Of a DNA stretch of 64,000 nt, positions 52,546-61,600 are shown one piece after another. The position numbers were made by a program, and so were the translations under genes. Positions within the stretch are counted from its first letter, which is position 1, and each line of letters begins with the position of its first letter. The stretch is from DTCV01 sp964641155 (lineage in GTDB: Archaea; Thermoproteota; Thermoprotei_A; Sulfolobales; NBVN01): the NCBI GenBank assembly GCA_964641155.1, contig CAZXJO010000001.1, forward strand, positions 124,001 to 188,000, written 5' to 3'. The notes beneath the pieces were generated by a model. It had not been told where the DNA came from. It ran no database searches and saw nothing but the letters and a program-made list of their open reading frames with translations.

Positions 52546-52998
52546 CTACATCCTCTTCTTCCTTAACTCCATATATTCTTGATAAAGGCTGTAAAGCTTA
52601 GAAGCCAACGGTCCTGAACCCTCAACACCGTTCTCACTTACTTTATACTTATCATACACCACTACTAAGTTGGCTTCCTTAACAACTTTCACAGACCCGG
52701 GCGGTAGGTTTAGCTTAGACACTATGTATGATGAGAACTCGTTTGGGTCAAACATCGGTTGCTCCTTGGAAATTACCTCCGACAACCTGTCCCCATGTAT
52801 TAAAACCCTATGGCATACGTTTCCACTATCATCTCTAGCGTTTCCCAACACTAGGTGGAGGGATAACCTCTCGCTCACATCCACACCTAGTAGAATGCCT
52901 TCGTAAGTCCTACCATCAACTAACTTAACAACCACGGGTTTATCCACCAAGTTGACAACTTCGTTCACCAGCCTCTTCGCAACGTTTGAAACACTCAT
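52546..52998 (-). CDS. Sm-like protein with C-terminal domain (SmAP3-like)
   Basis: A 150-aa protein. The first 80 residues form an Sm fold (VVVKLVDGRTYEGILLGVDVSERLSLHLVLGN, then HRVLIHGDRLSEV), which normally assembles into a ring that binds RNA. A further domain of about 70 residues (FSSYIVSKLNLPPGSVKVVK) is the mark of the crenarchaeal SmAP3 type. It is cotranscribed with tgtA. Start ATG 52998. Confidence 0.85.
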   Translation of the reverse strand: MSVSNVAKRLVNEVVNLVDKPVVVKLVDGRTYEGILLGVDVSERLSLHLVLGNARDDSGNVCHRVLIHGDRLSEVISKEQPMFDPNEFSSYIVSKLNLPPGSVKVVKEANLVVVYDKYKVSENGVEGSGPLASKLYSLYQEYMELRKKRM

Positions 52999-53055
52999 CT
53001 CATATACCTACACTTCATAACGAAGTACATATTTTTAAACTTAGTTAATTAATTT

Positions 53056-53448
53056 TCAAATAACCTCAAGCTTGAAGTACACTTCATCCATGTAGTCGAA
53101 TAAGTTGTAGGCAGTATCAGAGTTAGACTCAACTATTAAGAGAAAACCCCACAGCGAGATCAGCAACTGGTAAACACCTCCCTCAACCCCCTTGGACATT
53201 ACATAACCCCTCATGACTAAATCCACGCCCTCCCTGAAGACGGGCCTGCCTTTAGATAAGGTTATCCGAACCTTGTCGTTGACTTCGAAGTTTTTGAGCA
53301 TCTTATGGATGTCGAATGTGATCTCAGCGTCGTGGCTCCGCACCGTAATTATAAATACTTGCGGGATTAGGGACCTCTCAACACTCTTAACCACACCTTC
53401 ATATACCACATAATTCGACCCGCTTCCCACACTCATACCAGGACACAC
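53056..53448 (-). CDS. rpoG: RNA polymerase subunit Rpo8 (RpoG)
   Basis: A 130-aa protein matching the archaeal Rpb8 homologue: an OB-fold with VERSLIPQVFIITVRSHDAEITFDI, VRITLSKGRPVF and RGYVMSKG...YQLLISLWGFLLIVE. This subunit is found in crenarchaea and Korarchaeota and supports the taxonomic call. A minus-strand TATA (gttataagtt) is 26 nt from GTG 53448; ATG 53436 is an alternative start. Confidence 0.85.
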   Translation of the reverse strand: MCPGMSVGSGSNYVVYEGVVKSVERSLIPQVFIITVRSHDAEITFDIHKMLKNFEVNDKVRITLSKGRPVFREGVDLVMRGYVMSKGVEGGVYQLLISLWGFLLIVESNSDTAYNLFDYMDEVYFKLEVI

Positions 53449-53528
53449 AATCCTATACTATTGAAGAACTTATAACGTTATGAGTTCCGAACCCTTTAAA
53501 TACTCCCTTATTTACTGGTTGCGTTGAA

Positions 53529-53852
53529 ATGATCCTGACCCGATCCAGAAGTGAAACACGGGAGGAGAGTACCGCATGCTTCGAACTAGTTAATGAAGGG
53601 AAAAAGAGTGATGTAAGGATTAACTTCCTAGATGTTGCGAAGGCCTTGGTCAGGATTTGCGAGGACGTACATCTGGACGTGGTGACATCCATTTCTAGAA
53701 GAGGTTATAAGTCGTTGATAGTTCTCTCATCAGTTAAGGATGTGGTGAGCTGTAAAAACATGTTCAAGGTGCTCATAGCGGCTTACGGTTACAACGTGAG
53801 GGTTAATGAGGTTAGCTGCAACGATGCTGTGGTGAAGGTCGACCCTTTCTAA
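53529..53852 (+). CDS. unknown protein, 107 aa
   Basis: A 107-aa protein with an alpha/beta look (DVAKALVRICEDVHLDVVTSI, FKVLIAAYGYNVRVNEV), no membrane span and four cysteines. I recognise no family. It lies 29 nt upstream of a HerA-like ATPase gene on the same strand and is probably cotranscribed, so it may be a partner of that ATPase. ATG start, with an AT-rich box (tttaaata, 53491-53499) upstream. Confidence 0.6.
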   Translation: MILTRSRSETREESTACFELVNEGKKSDVRINFLDVAKALVRICEDVHLDVVTSISRRGYKSLIVLSSVKDVVSCKNMFKVLIAAYGYNVRVNEVSCNDAVVKVDPF

Positions 53853-53881
53853 GCAAGGTTAAGTTTAGGAAGGATACTGTA

Positions 53882-54928
53882 GTGGATTACGATTCTTTAG
53901 TAGTCAATGAGGTTGCGTCGGCTGTTTATGGTGATTTAATAGTGTTTGGATACATGCACGGGGATGGGTTTGAAAGGGTGTTTGGACTACCCGTGGGGGA
54001 TTTCCTAAGACATACATTAATAGTTGGCTCCACAGGCTCAGGGAAGACCACCACCGCGGCTGTTCTCGCATCACAACTTGTTAGGCATGGACACGTATTA
54101 GTAATCGACTGGAACGATGAATACCCAACAATTTTCAAATCCTTGGCTAAAGGCGATGTAGCGACGTATAATGACTTCAAAATCCCTCTAATGTTTAAAG
54201 ACTTTGAAGAGTTTATCTCAATGCTAAACGATGTTTTAGAGCTGAGCGATGCTCAGACGTACATGCTTTACAGGTTTTTGGATGATGACGGTAATGACCC
54301 AACTATACGGGGACTGATAAACTACTTGGAAAGCGTCCAGGTCGAATCTAGGTGGATGGCGGAAACTAGGACTGCCCTACTCAGGAAGCTGAAACTAATC
54401 TACAACTCTAAGACCGAGGACCTATATCAAGACCTACATCCGTCTACAGTTTTAGGACTGACCCCAATCAATTGGGGGAAGGTCCGCGTTATCTCGTTAA
54501 GCAAGTTTAAGGACCTCAAGTTGAAGAGGTTGGCAGCGTTAGCACTCATTAAGCTGTTAGAGGACTTAAAGAAAGCTGGTGCGGAACCCCTGAGTAATGT
54601 CTTCTTGTTCATTGATGAAGCCCATCACATCGCTAACTCATCACTTATAAGAAGGTTAGTCGCTGAAGTACGTAAGTTGGGGATAGGCCTCGTACTAATA
54701 ACTCAGTCACCTTCCGCTGTAAGTAATGAGGTGCTTGCCAATTGCAACCTGAAAATAGTCCACGCGATGAAGTCTAATACCGACATAGAAGTCATAGTTA
54801 GATCTTTAGGGGTCAGCGAATTACGTGACGCATTGCCAAGGCTTAGCGTTAGTGAAGCGTTCGTGGATGCGCCAACGTTAAAGCACGTGGTTAAGGTTAG
54901 AGTTGACGTAAATCTGAACGCGCAATAA
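53882..54928 (+). CDS. HerA-like ATPase
   Basis: A 348-aa ATPase of the HerA/FtsK class. Walker A GSTGSGKT is at residues 49-56, the following strand is VLVIDWNDEYPT, Walker B is FLFIDEAHHI and the sensor region is VLITQSPSAVS. It lacks the long N-terminal barrel of some HerA proteins and has no membrane span. No nurA gene adjoins, so a role in the NurA-HerA end-resection pathway is not supported by context. GTG start. The end overlaps the convergent adenylate-kinase-like gene by 32 nt. Confidence 0.85.
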   Translation: MDYDSLVVNEVASAVYGDLIVFGYMHGDGFERVFGLPVGDFLRHTLIVGSTGSGKTTTAAVLASQLVRHGHVLVIDWNDEYPTIFKSLAKGDVATYNDFKIPLMFKDFEEFISMLNDVLELSDAQTYMLYRFLDDDGNDPTIRGLINYLESVQVESRWMAETRTALLRKLKLIYNSKTEDLYQDLHPSTVLGLTPINWGKVRVISLSKFKDLKLKRLAALALIKLLEDLKKAGAEPLSNVFLFIDEAHHIANSSLIRRLVAEVRKLGIGLVLITQSPSAVSNEVLANCNLKIVHAMKSNTDIEVIVRSLGVSELRDALPRLSVSEAFVDAPTLKHVVKVRVDVNLNAQ

Positions 54929-55493
54929 TGCCTAACACATCCTCAACTATGTCCTCCCTCACAAGCCAGTCAACTCCCACCTTACAGCTTACGGTGCCGT
55001 TAATCAATCCCAGAACCTCCTCAACGACCTCATCCAAATCCTTGCCGGTGACGTCCACCTCGCAGACCTTACTCCTGTCATGCTCCCTCAACGCATTGTG
55101 GGTGCAAACACCCATTAGTTCTGATTCGATGTTGTCTACGAGTTTCCTGCCGCTCCAGCCCTTACTAACCAACCTGGCATGGAGTGCTCTAGGATCTAAC
55201 CTGAGGACTATTAACTTAAAGAGGCATTCATCATCAACTAACTCACCATAATGGCTGTCAATCACCAAGCAACCCCCAGAACTGCGGATAAGGTCGTTTA
55301 GAGCCGCCTTCAGCCTCTCCTCATCGATTATGAATGAGTCCGTCTCAGTATCGTAGCTGACGAAGAGTTTATTGTCTAACACATAGTTGCTTAAGTTCAG
55401 GTACTTACAGCCCAGTATCTCCGACAGTTTGAGTGCTACTGAAGTCTTACCAACCCCCGGCGTACCGCTGATCACTATAGCTTTCCCGCCCAA
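54897..55493 (-). CDS. adenylate-kinase-like ATPase, Fap7/AK6 family
   Basis: A 198-aa P-loop NTPase. Walker A is SGTPGVGKTSVALKL and the core has VIDSHYGELVDDECLFKLIVLRLDP, the pattern of the Fap7/AK6 group. Members take part in small-subunit ribosome maturation with S11 and have adenylate kinase activity. ATG start after ggcggg. Probably a single-gene unit. Confidence 0.85.
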   Translation of the reverse strand: MGGKAIVISGTPGVGKTSVALKLSEILGCKYLNLSNYVLDNKLFVSYDTETDSFIIDEERLKAALNDLIRSSGGCLVIDSHYGELVDDECLFKLIVLRLDPRALHARLVSKGWSGRKLVDNIESELMGVCTHNALREHDRSKVCEVDVTGKDLDEVVEEVLGLINGTVSCKVGVDWLVREDIVEDVLGIIARSDLRQL

Positions 55494-55516
55494 CTTACTG
55501 ACACCGAATTAACTCC

Positions 55517-57499
55517 CTATACACTCCCCACTAATACGTACCTCATCGACGGAACTTTAAGCGGTTTGAACTCCCTACCACCGCCTTCGTAAAATTTCGG
55601 TAAAAACTCGACGAAACACAGCCTGAGGGAGTGTACGAAGGAACCTATGATGCCGAAGACAAGGTTGATCGTATTTGTAAGCAGGATTATTACTAAAGCA
55701 ACGACCGAAGCTGCCGCCAGGTTAATTACAGGAATGCTTACGGATGTGCGGACCGCGTCAGCCGCCATCAACGCCAAGTCGTTGAAGTTTCTAGCCATTA
55801 AGTAGGTAGCCAAGCCTATCCCAGCTAAACGCGTGTATGAAAACACATCGCCTAGGAAACCTGTGAGGTCGAATATCCATAGGAAGAGACCCACTGACCC
55901 GAGACCCAGGAACCTGCCAACAATCAACGCCGTAACACCTGCCAGGGATATGGAGAGCAGGTAGTTGTAGTGAGCATCACTCAAAGGTAGCAAACTCACC
56001 TTCAGGAAGTAGTACAGTATGTAGGGTAATGCTGCGAACTCAGCTATCAGGAGCCCCAGCTCTGAGAGTAAGGTGGCCTTATCCCACATCTTCAAAGCCC
56101 TCACAACACCTAAGAAGTGGCCTAAATTAACGTGTACTAGTCCTATCACCAAAGCTAATGAAATAAACGACATGGGGTCTGCTACATTGATTACTGGGTT
56201 GTAGTAGGGTAGTGGGTAACCGGCGTATGTATTGGTTAACACCCCGAAGAAGGTTGCCGACACACCTAACACCAATAACATCCCCTTAAGGCTTAAGTAA
56301 CCTTCGGAGTGGGGGTTTTCAACGAAGCCCAGCCTATCCAGCAAGTATTTGACTATAAGTATTATCGCTGCGCCGTAGACCGCATCAGCAGTCATCAACC
56401 CGAAGAATATGAAGAACGAGTACGCAATCAATGCCGTCGGATCCCACTCCCCATACCTCGGAATACCGTAAAGCTTCGTTATTAGTTCGAAGTGCTTTAC
56501 AGGTACGCTGTTGTTTAACTTGGTCGGCGGCTCGACTACGGCGTCCTTCAACTCCTCCACGTACACGTACTTGAACTTGCTGTATACCGTGTTGATTAAG
56601 GTGTTGTAATCCCTTTCAGGAACCCAGCCCTGAATTATGTAGCTGTAATCACTCATCACAGATTTCAACACGTTCTCAACCCTATCAACGTAGAGCTCAT
56701 GTAAGAGCTTGGCCTTAGCTATCAACCCCAGGTTGTCACTGATCGTTTTATCGAGTTCTGATGTAAGCCTATCTAAAGTAGCTTTAAGTGTGTTCACCTT
56801 AGACTCCAACTCCTTAACGAATTCTCGGATCGTTAAGTTGAGTTGCGGTACGTCTAGAACCTCAGCTTTAACCTCCGCCACAACTTCTTTAAACTTACTT
56901 AAGTCCTCCTTAAAACCTAGGTAGTTAACTAGTAGTTCATCCTCACCTACCTCAACCACGCACACTGCCTTAACACCTTGGAGTGATGATGAAATCATGT
57001 CCACCTGATCGCGTTTGGCTTTAACCAGCCTAGCGAACAGTATCTCGCCTTCAAAGTTTAAGTTGGTTAGGAACGTGCTGCCGCATGAGGTGAGCACAGC
57101 CGTCAGATACTTAATCATGTTCGTAGATCTCTCTAATACACTATTCACTTCACTAATGTTATTGACGATTACCTCGACTTTACTCTTTAAGGACTTAATG
57201 GACTGAAGGGTCTTAAGGAACTCATCCTCTAAACCAGTAACGCTTAACTCATCCCTAACCTCAACTAACTTCGCAGTGCCCACGTAGCTCTCAACAAATT
57301 TCAGCAGTTTTGCTAGCTCGTCAGCTGAGGCCAACTTACTCCTAAGAACTCCCAACTCCTCATCAGGTATTCCTTTAAGTTCCTCTAAGTGAACCATACC
57401 TAGTTCATGAAGTGTCGCAATCAAATCATCTGCGTAGTCCCTCAACGCGATGATCCTTACATACTTAAGTCTTTCGGGGTAGGTCAGAAGTCCAAGCAA
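55517..57499 (-). CDS. atpI: A/V-type ATP synthase subunit I (a)
   Basis: Membrane subunit that forms the proton or sodium half-channels, 660 aa. The N-terminal 330 residues are soluble and coiled-coil rich, followed by about seven or eight membrane spans (from FFGLMTADAVYGAAIILIV on). The conserved arginine region fits FSYTRLAGIGLATYLMARNFN. It is cotranscribed with subunit H just upstream (2 nt). The catalytic subunits are not in this window. Confidence 0.93.
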   Translation of the reverse strand: MLGLLTYPERLKYVRIIALRDYADDLIATLHELGMVHLEELKGIPDEELGVLRSKLASADELAKLLKFVESYVGTAKLVEVRDELSVTGLEDEFLKTLQSIKSLKSKVEVIVNNISEVNSVLERSTNMIKYLTAVLTSCGSTFLTNLNFEGEILFARLVKAKRDQVDMISSSLQGVKAVCVVEVGEDELLVNYLGFKEDLSKFKEVVAEVKAEVLDVPQLNLTIREFVKELESKVNTLKATLDRLTSELDKTISDNLGLIAKAKLLHELYVDRVENVLKSVMSDYSYIIQGWVPERDYNTLINTVYSKFKYVYVEELKDAVVEPPTKLNNSVPVKHFELITKLYGIPRYGEWDPTALIAYSFFIFFGLMTADAVYGAAIILIVKYLLDRLGFVENPHSEGYLSLKGMLLVLGVSATFFGVLTNTYAGYPLPYYNPVINVADPMSFISLALVIGLVHVNLGHFLGVVRALKMWDKATLLSELGLLIAEFAALPYILYYFLKVSLLPLSDAHYNYLLSISLAGVTALIVGRFLGLGSVGLFLWIFDLTGFLGDVFSYTRLAGIGLATYLMARNFNDLALMAADAVRTSVSIPVINLAAASVVALVIILLTNTINLVFGIIGSFVHSLRLCFVEFLPKFYEGGGREFKPLKVPSMRYVLVGSV

Positions 57500-57501
57500 C
57501 C

Positions 57502-57792
57502 CTACATCCCTAAAACCAGCCTTAAGTACTCATCAACTACCTCTTCCTTAACTTTCGAATACCTCTCCTTAAGTACGCTGACCCTAACCTCATGCACCCT
57601 CCTCACATCAAGCAGCTTTGACATGAATTCCTCCTCTACGTTCCTGATTAATTCAGGCGGTAACTGCACCCTAACCTCCTTCTTGAGCAGCTCCTCAGCA
57701 TCCTTCCTGGCCTTCGCTAAGATCTCCTCAGCCCTCCTCTCCGCTTCTCTAATTATGTTACGTGCCTCCTCCTCAATAGCCGCCAATGACAT
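57502..57792 (-). CDS. atpH: A/V-type ATP synthase subunit H
   Basis: Peripheral stalk subunit, 96 aa, highly charged and coiled-coil throughout (EEEARNIIREAERRAEEILAKARKDAEELL). Its place directly before subunit I is the usual archaeal order. The ATG lies about 37 nt after a minus-strand TATA (ggtttaaatt, about 57824-57834). Confidence 0.85.
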   Translation of the reverse strand: MSLAAIEEEARNIIREAERRAEEILAKARKDAEELLKKEVRVQLPPELIRNVEEEFMSKLLDVRRVHEVRVSVLKERYSKVKEEVVDEYLRLVLGM

Positions 57793-58002
57793 CCTAATAC
57801 CAAAACAAAGTGGGAGGGGGCGAATTTAAACCTTAGATGTGCTTGGCCTCTAGAACCTCGCTTGAGGAAGCTCACAACCACGAACGCAGTGAAGCTCAGC
57901 CCTCACACGGCACTTCACCGCTCCGCTCCGGAGAATTCCTCATCACCAATACAGTAGTGATTTGAGTGTTTAAAACCTCCTGGGCTTCAAGGGCTCACGA
58001 TG

Positions 58003-58011
58003 CCTATATAA
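58003..58011 (+). promoter_or_regulatory. TATA box of the candidate C/D box sRNA
   Basis: The sequence cctatataa predicts transcription starting near 58031-58034, just at the first conserved box of the candidate RNA. Confidence 0.5.
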
Positions 58012-58030
58012 GTGTTGAGGTTGAGTCAGA

Positions 58031-58086
58031 TACGGTGTTGAGCTCACGGATGCTGAGTGGTGATGTAGGCTCGTGTTACTGAAAAG
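58031..58086 (+). ncRNA. candidate C/D box guide sRNA
   Basis: Box order fits an archaeal 2'-O-methylation guide: C box gtgttga (58035-58041), an 11-nt guide, D' ctga (58053-58056), a 3-nt linker, C' gtgatgt (58060-58066), a 12-nt guide, D ctga (58079-58082). The C box deviates at its fourth base, which would weaken one sheared G-A pair. A TATA box is upstream. The targets were not identified. Confidence 0.45.
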
Positions 58087-58135
58087 TAAGTACTTTTATT
58101 AGACTTGGAAAAGAAGTTAAATTGTAAGAATTACC

Positions 58136-58687
58136 ATGTTCGACCTACTGTTAAGAATCGTTGACGTGATCCACTATTTGAAGAGCGTTAAGGCCGTCGT
58201 ACTTAAGGATTTAGGCAGGATACCGGTTGACGGCGACGTTGTGACGGTATCTAGGGGCCAAGAGGTTGAGCTGCCTAGGTGGTTGGCTAAGGCATTATCC
58301 GATTTGGGTGTGGTTGAGTTTAGGCACACCCCTACGACGCCGGATGACGTAAGTAAGTACTTGATAAGTGAGAAAAGCATGGGTAAGTCTTCCATGACGA
58401 AGTTAAGAGAGGATTTCTACCACGAGATTAGGGAGTTATTGAGCACGGTCAAGGCTTCGTCGGTGGACGCTGACACCGCCATGGCTGCAATTAGGTTGGA
58501 GTCTAACCTACGTGACCTAATTAGGCTGAGGATCAATAAGATAGTTAGCGTTACTACTCTAAGCGCTAAGCTTGAGAGGTTTGAGGAGAACTTAACGATT
58601 GAGGAACTACTGCTCTACAGGTTGTTGAACGATCTACTGTCGTCATGGCTTAACCAGCTATCACCTAGGGCGGTCAAGAATGAGTGA
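58136..58687 (+). CDS. gins23: GINS complex subunit (Gins23)
   Basis: Subunit of the replicative CMG-like helicase, 183 aa. The N-terminal small domain (VKAVVLKDLGRIPVDGDVVTVSRGQEVELPRWLAKAL) precedes a helical domain with LEERLENLRDLIRLRINKI-like character, the B-A order of Gins23. Position directly upstream of mcm is the crenarchaeal arrangement. ATG start, about 40 nt after a TATA (acttttatta, near 58092). It overlaps mcm by 8 nt. Confidence 0.82.
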   Translation: MFDLLLRIVDVIHYLKSVKAVVLKDLGRIPVDGDVVTVSRGQEVELPRWLAKALSDLGVVEFRHTPTTPDDVSKYLISEKSMGKSSMTKLREDFYHEIRELLSTVKASSVDADTAMAAIRLESNLRDLIRLRINKIVSVTTLSAKLERFEENLTIEELLLYRLLNDLLSSWLNQLSPRAVKNE

Positions 58688-61600
58688 TGGGTTGAGTGGG
58701 ATCGAATCTCTTCGGCAGAGATTCGTTGAGTTCTTGAAGACGTTCAAGGACCATGAAGGAAGGTACAAGTACGAGGAGAGGATTAAGCAGATGATCGTTG
58801 ATAGGAAGACAAGCATTGTGGTCGACTACGAAGACCTAGTTAAGTTCGACGTTAAGTTATTTGACGCTCTTACAGAGAAGCCCGATGAGGTCCTCCACAC
58901 GTTCTCCGAGGCGATTAGGGACGTAGTTTATGAGTTCGATGAGGAGTACTCCTCATATATCGGTAGGTTCATCCCTAGGTTGAGCGGTTTACCGTTAGTT
59001 ACCTCTTTAAGGGATCTCTCCAACGAACACATAAATAAGTTGGTTATGATTGAAGGGATTTTAGTAAGGGGCACACCGCCTAAGCAGAAGATGTTCAAAG
59101 CCGTTTACGCACACATCTTACCTACTGGGGAGGTACACGAGTTTGAGTGGCCCCCATTACCGTCGGATGAGATAGCTGATGAACTTGAGAGACCCGCTTA
59201 CTGCCCTCTATGTAAGGAAGATGTAATGAGTGAGAAGGGCAGGGGTTATGTAAGAGGTGTTTTTAGGCTAGTAATCGAGAAGTCTAAGTACAAGAATTGG
59301 CAGAAAGTAGTCCTCCAGGAAAGACCTGAGGAAGTACCTGCAGGCCACATACCCAGGTCTGTCGAGGTAGTACTGACGGATGACATAGTCGACGTAGCCA
59401 GACCCGGTGATAGGGTATCCATCATAGGTGTTGTCAAGCTCCTGAAAGAGTCTAGGAGGAAGTCCTTCTCCCCCATCTTCGACATGTACATAGAGGCTAA
59501 CAACGTTATAGTGGCTCAGAAATTCCTCGAGGAGGTTAAGCTAGGTAAGGAGGATGAGGAACTCATCAGGAAGTTAAGTAGGGACCCCCTAATAAGGAGG
59601 AAGATAATTGCTAGTATAGCCCCCTCAATATACGGTTTATGGGATATAAAGGAATCTATAGCGCTCCAACTCTTCGGTGGAATACCTAAGATAGCACCTG
59701 ACGGGACTAAAATTAGAGGGGACATACACATCCTCATAGTCGGCGATCCGGGGACGGCCAAAAGCCAACTACTTCAATACGTCTCACGTATAGCTCCCAG
59801 AGGCCTATACACAACTGGTAAGGGGTCTTCAGCCGCAGGTCTATGCGTCGGCGGGGACACGCTCATCTACACAGGTAATAGAATAGTTAAGATGAAGGAC
59901 CTCGTTGAAGAGAACTTAAGCAGTTTTGAATTGAGTGAGGGTGCTCTAATCTCAGCCAATCCTAGAAGAGTAGAGGTCGCGACATACCTAAACGGAGAAG
60001 TCCTCTACGACTCCGCACGTCAGTACTACATGCTGTGGAGTGAGAACACCTTAAAGTTAAGCACTTCATTAGGTGTTGACTTAGTAACCACTCCGGAGAC
60101 TAAGCTACTAGTCTACGATGGGCGTGAGGTCAGGTGGTGTGAGGCAGGGAGGTTGAAGGTAGGTGACTACGTAATAACCGTCCGGAGGTTGCCTAAACAT
60201 GCCGTTGAATTTAGAATTTTAGACGCATTTTCAGACGACGCGTACGTGAGGGTTGGGGGTAACTTCGTCGATGAACTCACGAAAGAATTGCTGAGCAAGT
60301 TCCCCTCCCTTAACGATGCGATCAAGGCAACCCACATAAGCAAGTGGGCCTACTATAGGCTGATCCATGATTCCGTAATCCAGTTACGCTACTTGAGACG
60401 ATTACTAAGTCATGTTGATATGGGGTATGAGCGTCTTCGCGATGCAGTCCTCGAAGTAGGGCATAGGGGATTTAAGGGAGTTGAGTGGATTAAAATACCT
60501 AGACCTGATGAGGAGTTCGGTGATTTCTTAGCCCAGACATATGTCAGAGGTAGGGTAGTAATTGACAGGCACGGCAATCCTTCGGGGTTAGTTCTGAGGG
60601 CGGCCTCGTTAGATGAACTACTCCCGCTGATCGATGAGGTTAAGAATCTATTCAACCTCAACACCGTCCCTGAGATGTATGCGGATGATGGCGGATATCT
60701 GGCACTGACCAGATGTAGGCCGTTGGCCTCACTGGCATACGCTTTTGGTGTCCCGTCAACTGACGGCAGGGTGAGGTCTGAGGTACTTATCCCCAGCCTA
60801 CCGGACCACGTACTGGCCTACTTCATCAGGAGGCTACTATCAATTGCGGGGGAGGTTGGTACGGACTACGTCCGCATAACATTACCTAATAAGGACGTTG
60901 CAGTTCTAATTAACATCGTGCTAAGGAGGTTCGGCGTAATTCCATCGCTACGTAACTCACGCAAAGGTTGGTATGAATTGATGATCCATGACCCGAGGTC
61001 TCTTAAGAACTTAAATGAGTTCGTATTAGGCATCAAAGACGACGTTACGGCGGCCGGACAGCATAACGCATCAACCACCGATTTCATTGATATAAATGAC
61101 GACTTGACCGGTGTTAAGGTCGTTGATATTCAAGAAATCCGAGGGAGTGAGGTGTATGACCTAACAGTCGATAACTCCCACTCCTTCATAGCCAATGGCT
61201 TCGTAGTCCACAACACCGCGGCTGTGATAAAGGAAAAGCAGTCCGGCGAGTACTTCCTAGAGGCTGGAGCTATGGTCCTAGCAGATGGGGGGACGGTGTG
61301 TATTGATGAGATAGATAAAATGAGGGATGAGGATAGAGTTGCAATACATGAAGCTATGGAGCAAGGCACTGTAAGCATTGCTAAGGCCGGCATAGTTGCC
61401 AGACTCAATGCCAGGACCTCAGTCCTGGCGGCAGGTAACCCCAAGTACGGAAGGTACATACCGTCCAGACCGATTGCTGAGAACATAAACTTACCGATAA
61501 CCATACTATCAAGGTTCGACCTCATATTTACGTTAAGGGATTTAGCTAACCTAGATCGTGATAAGTCCTTAGTCAGACACGTCTTGAAATCACATGAAAG

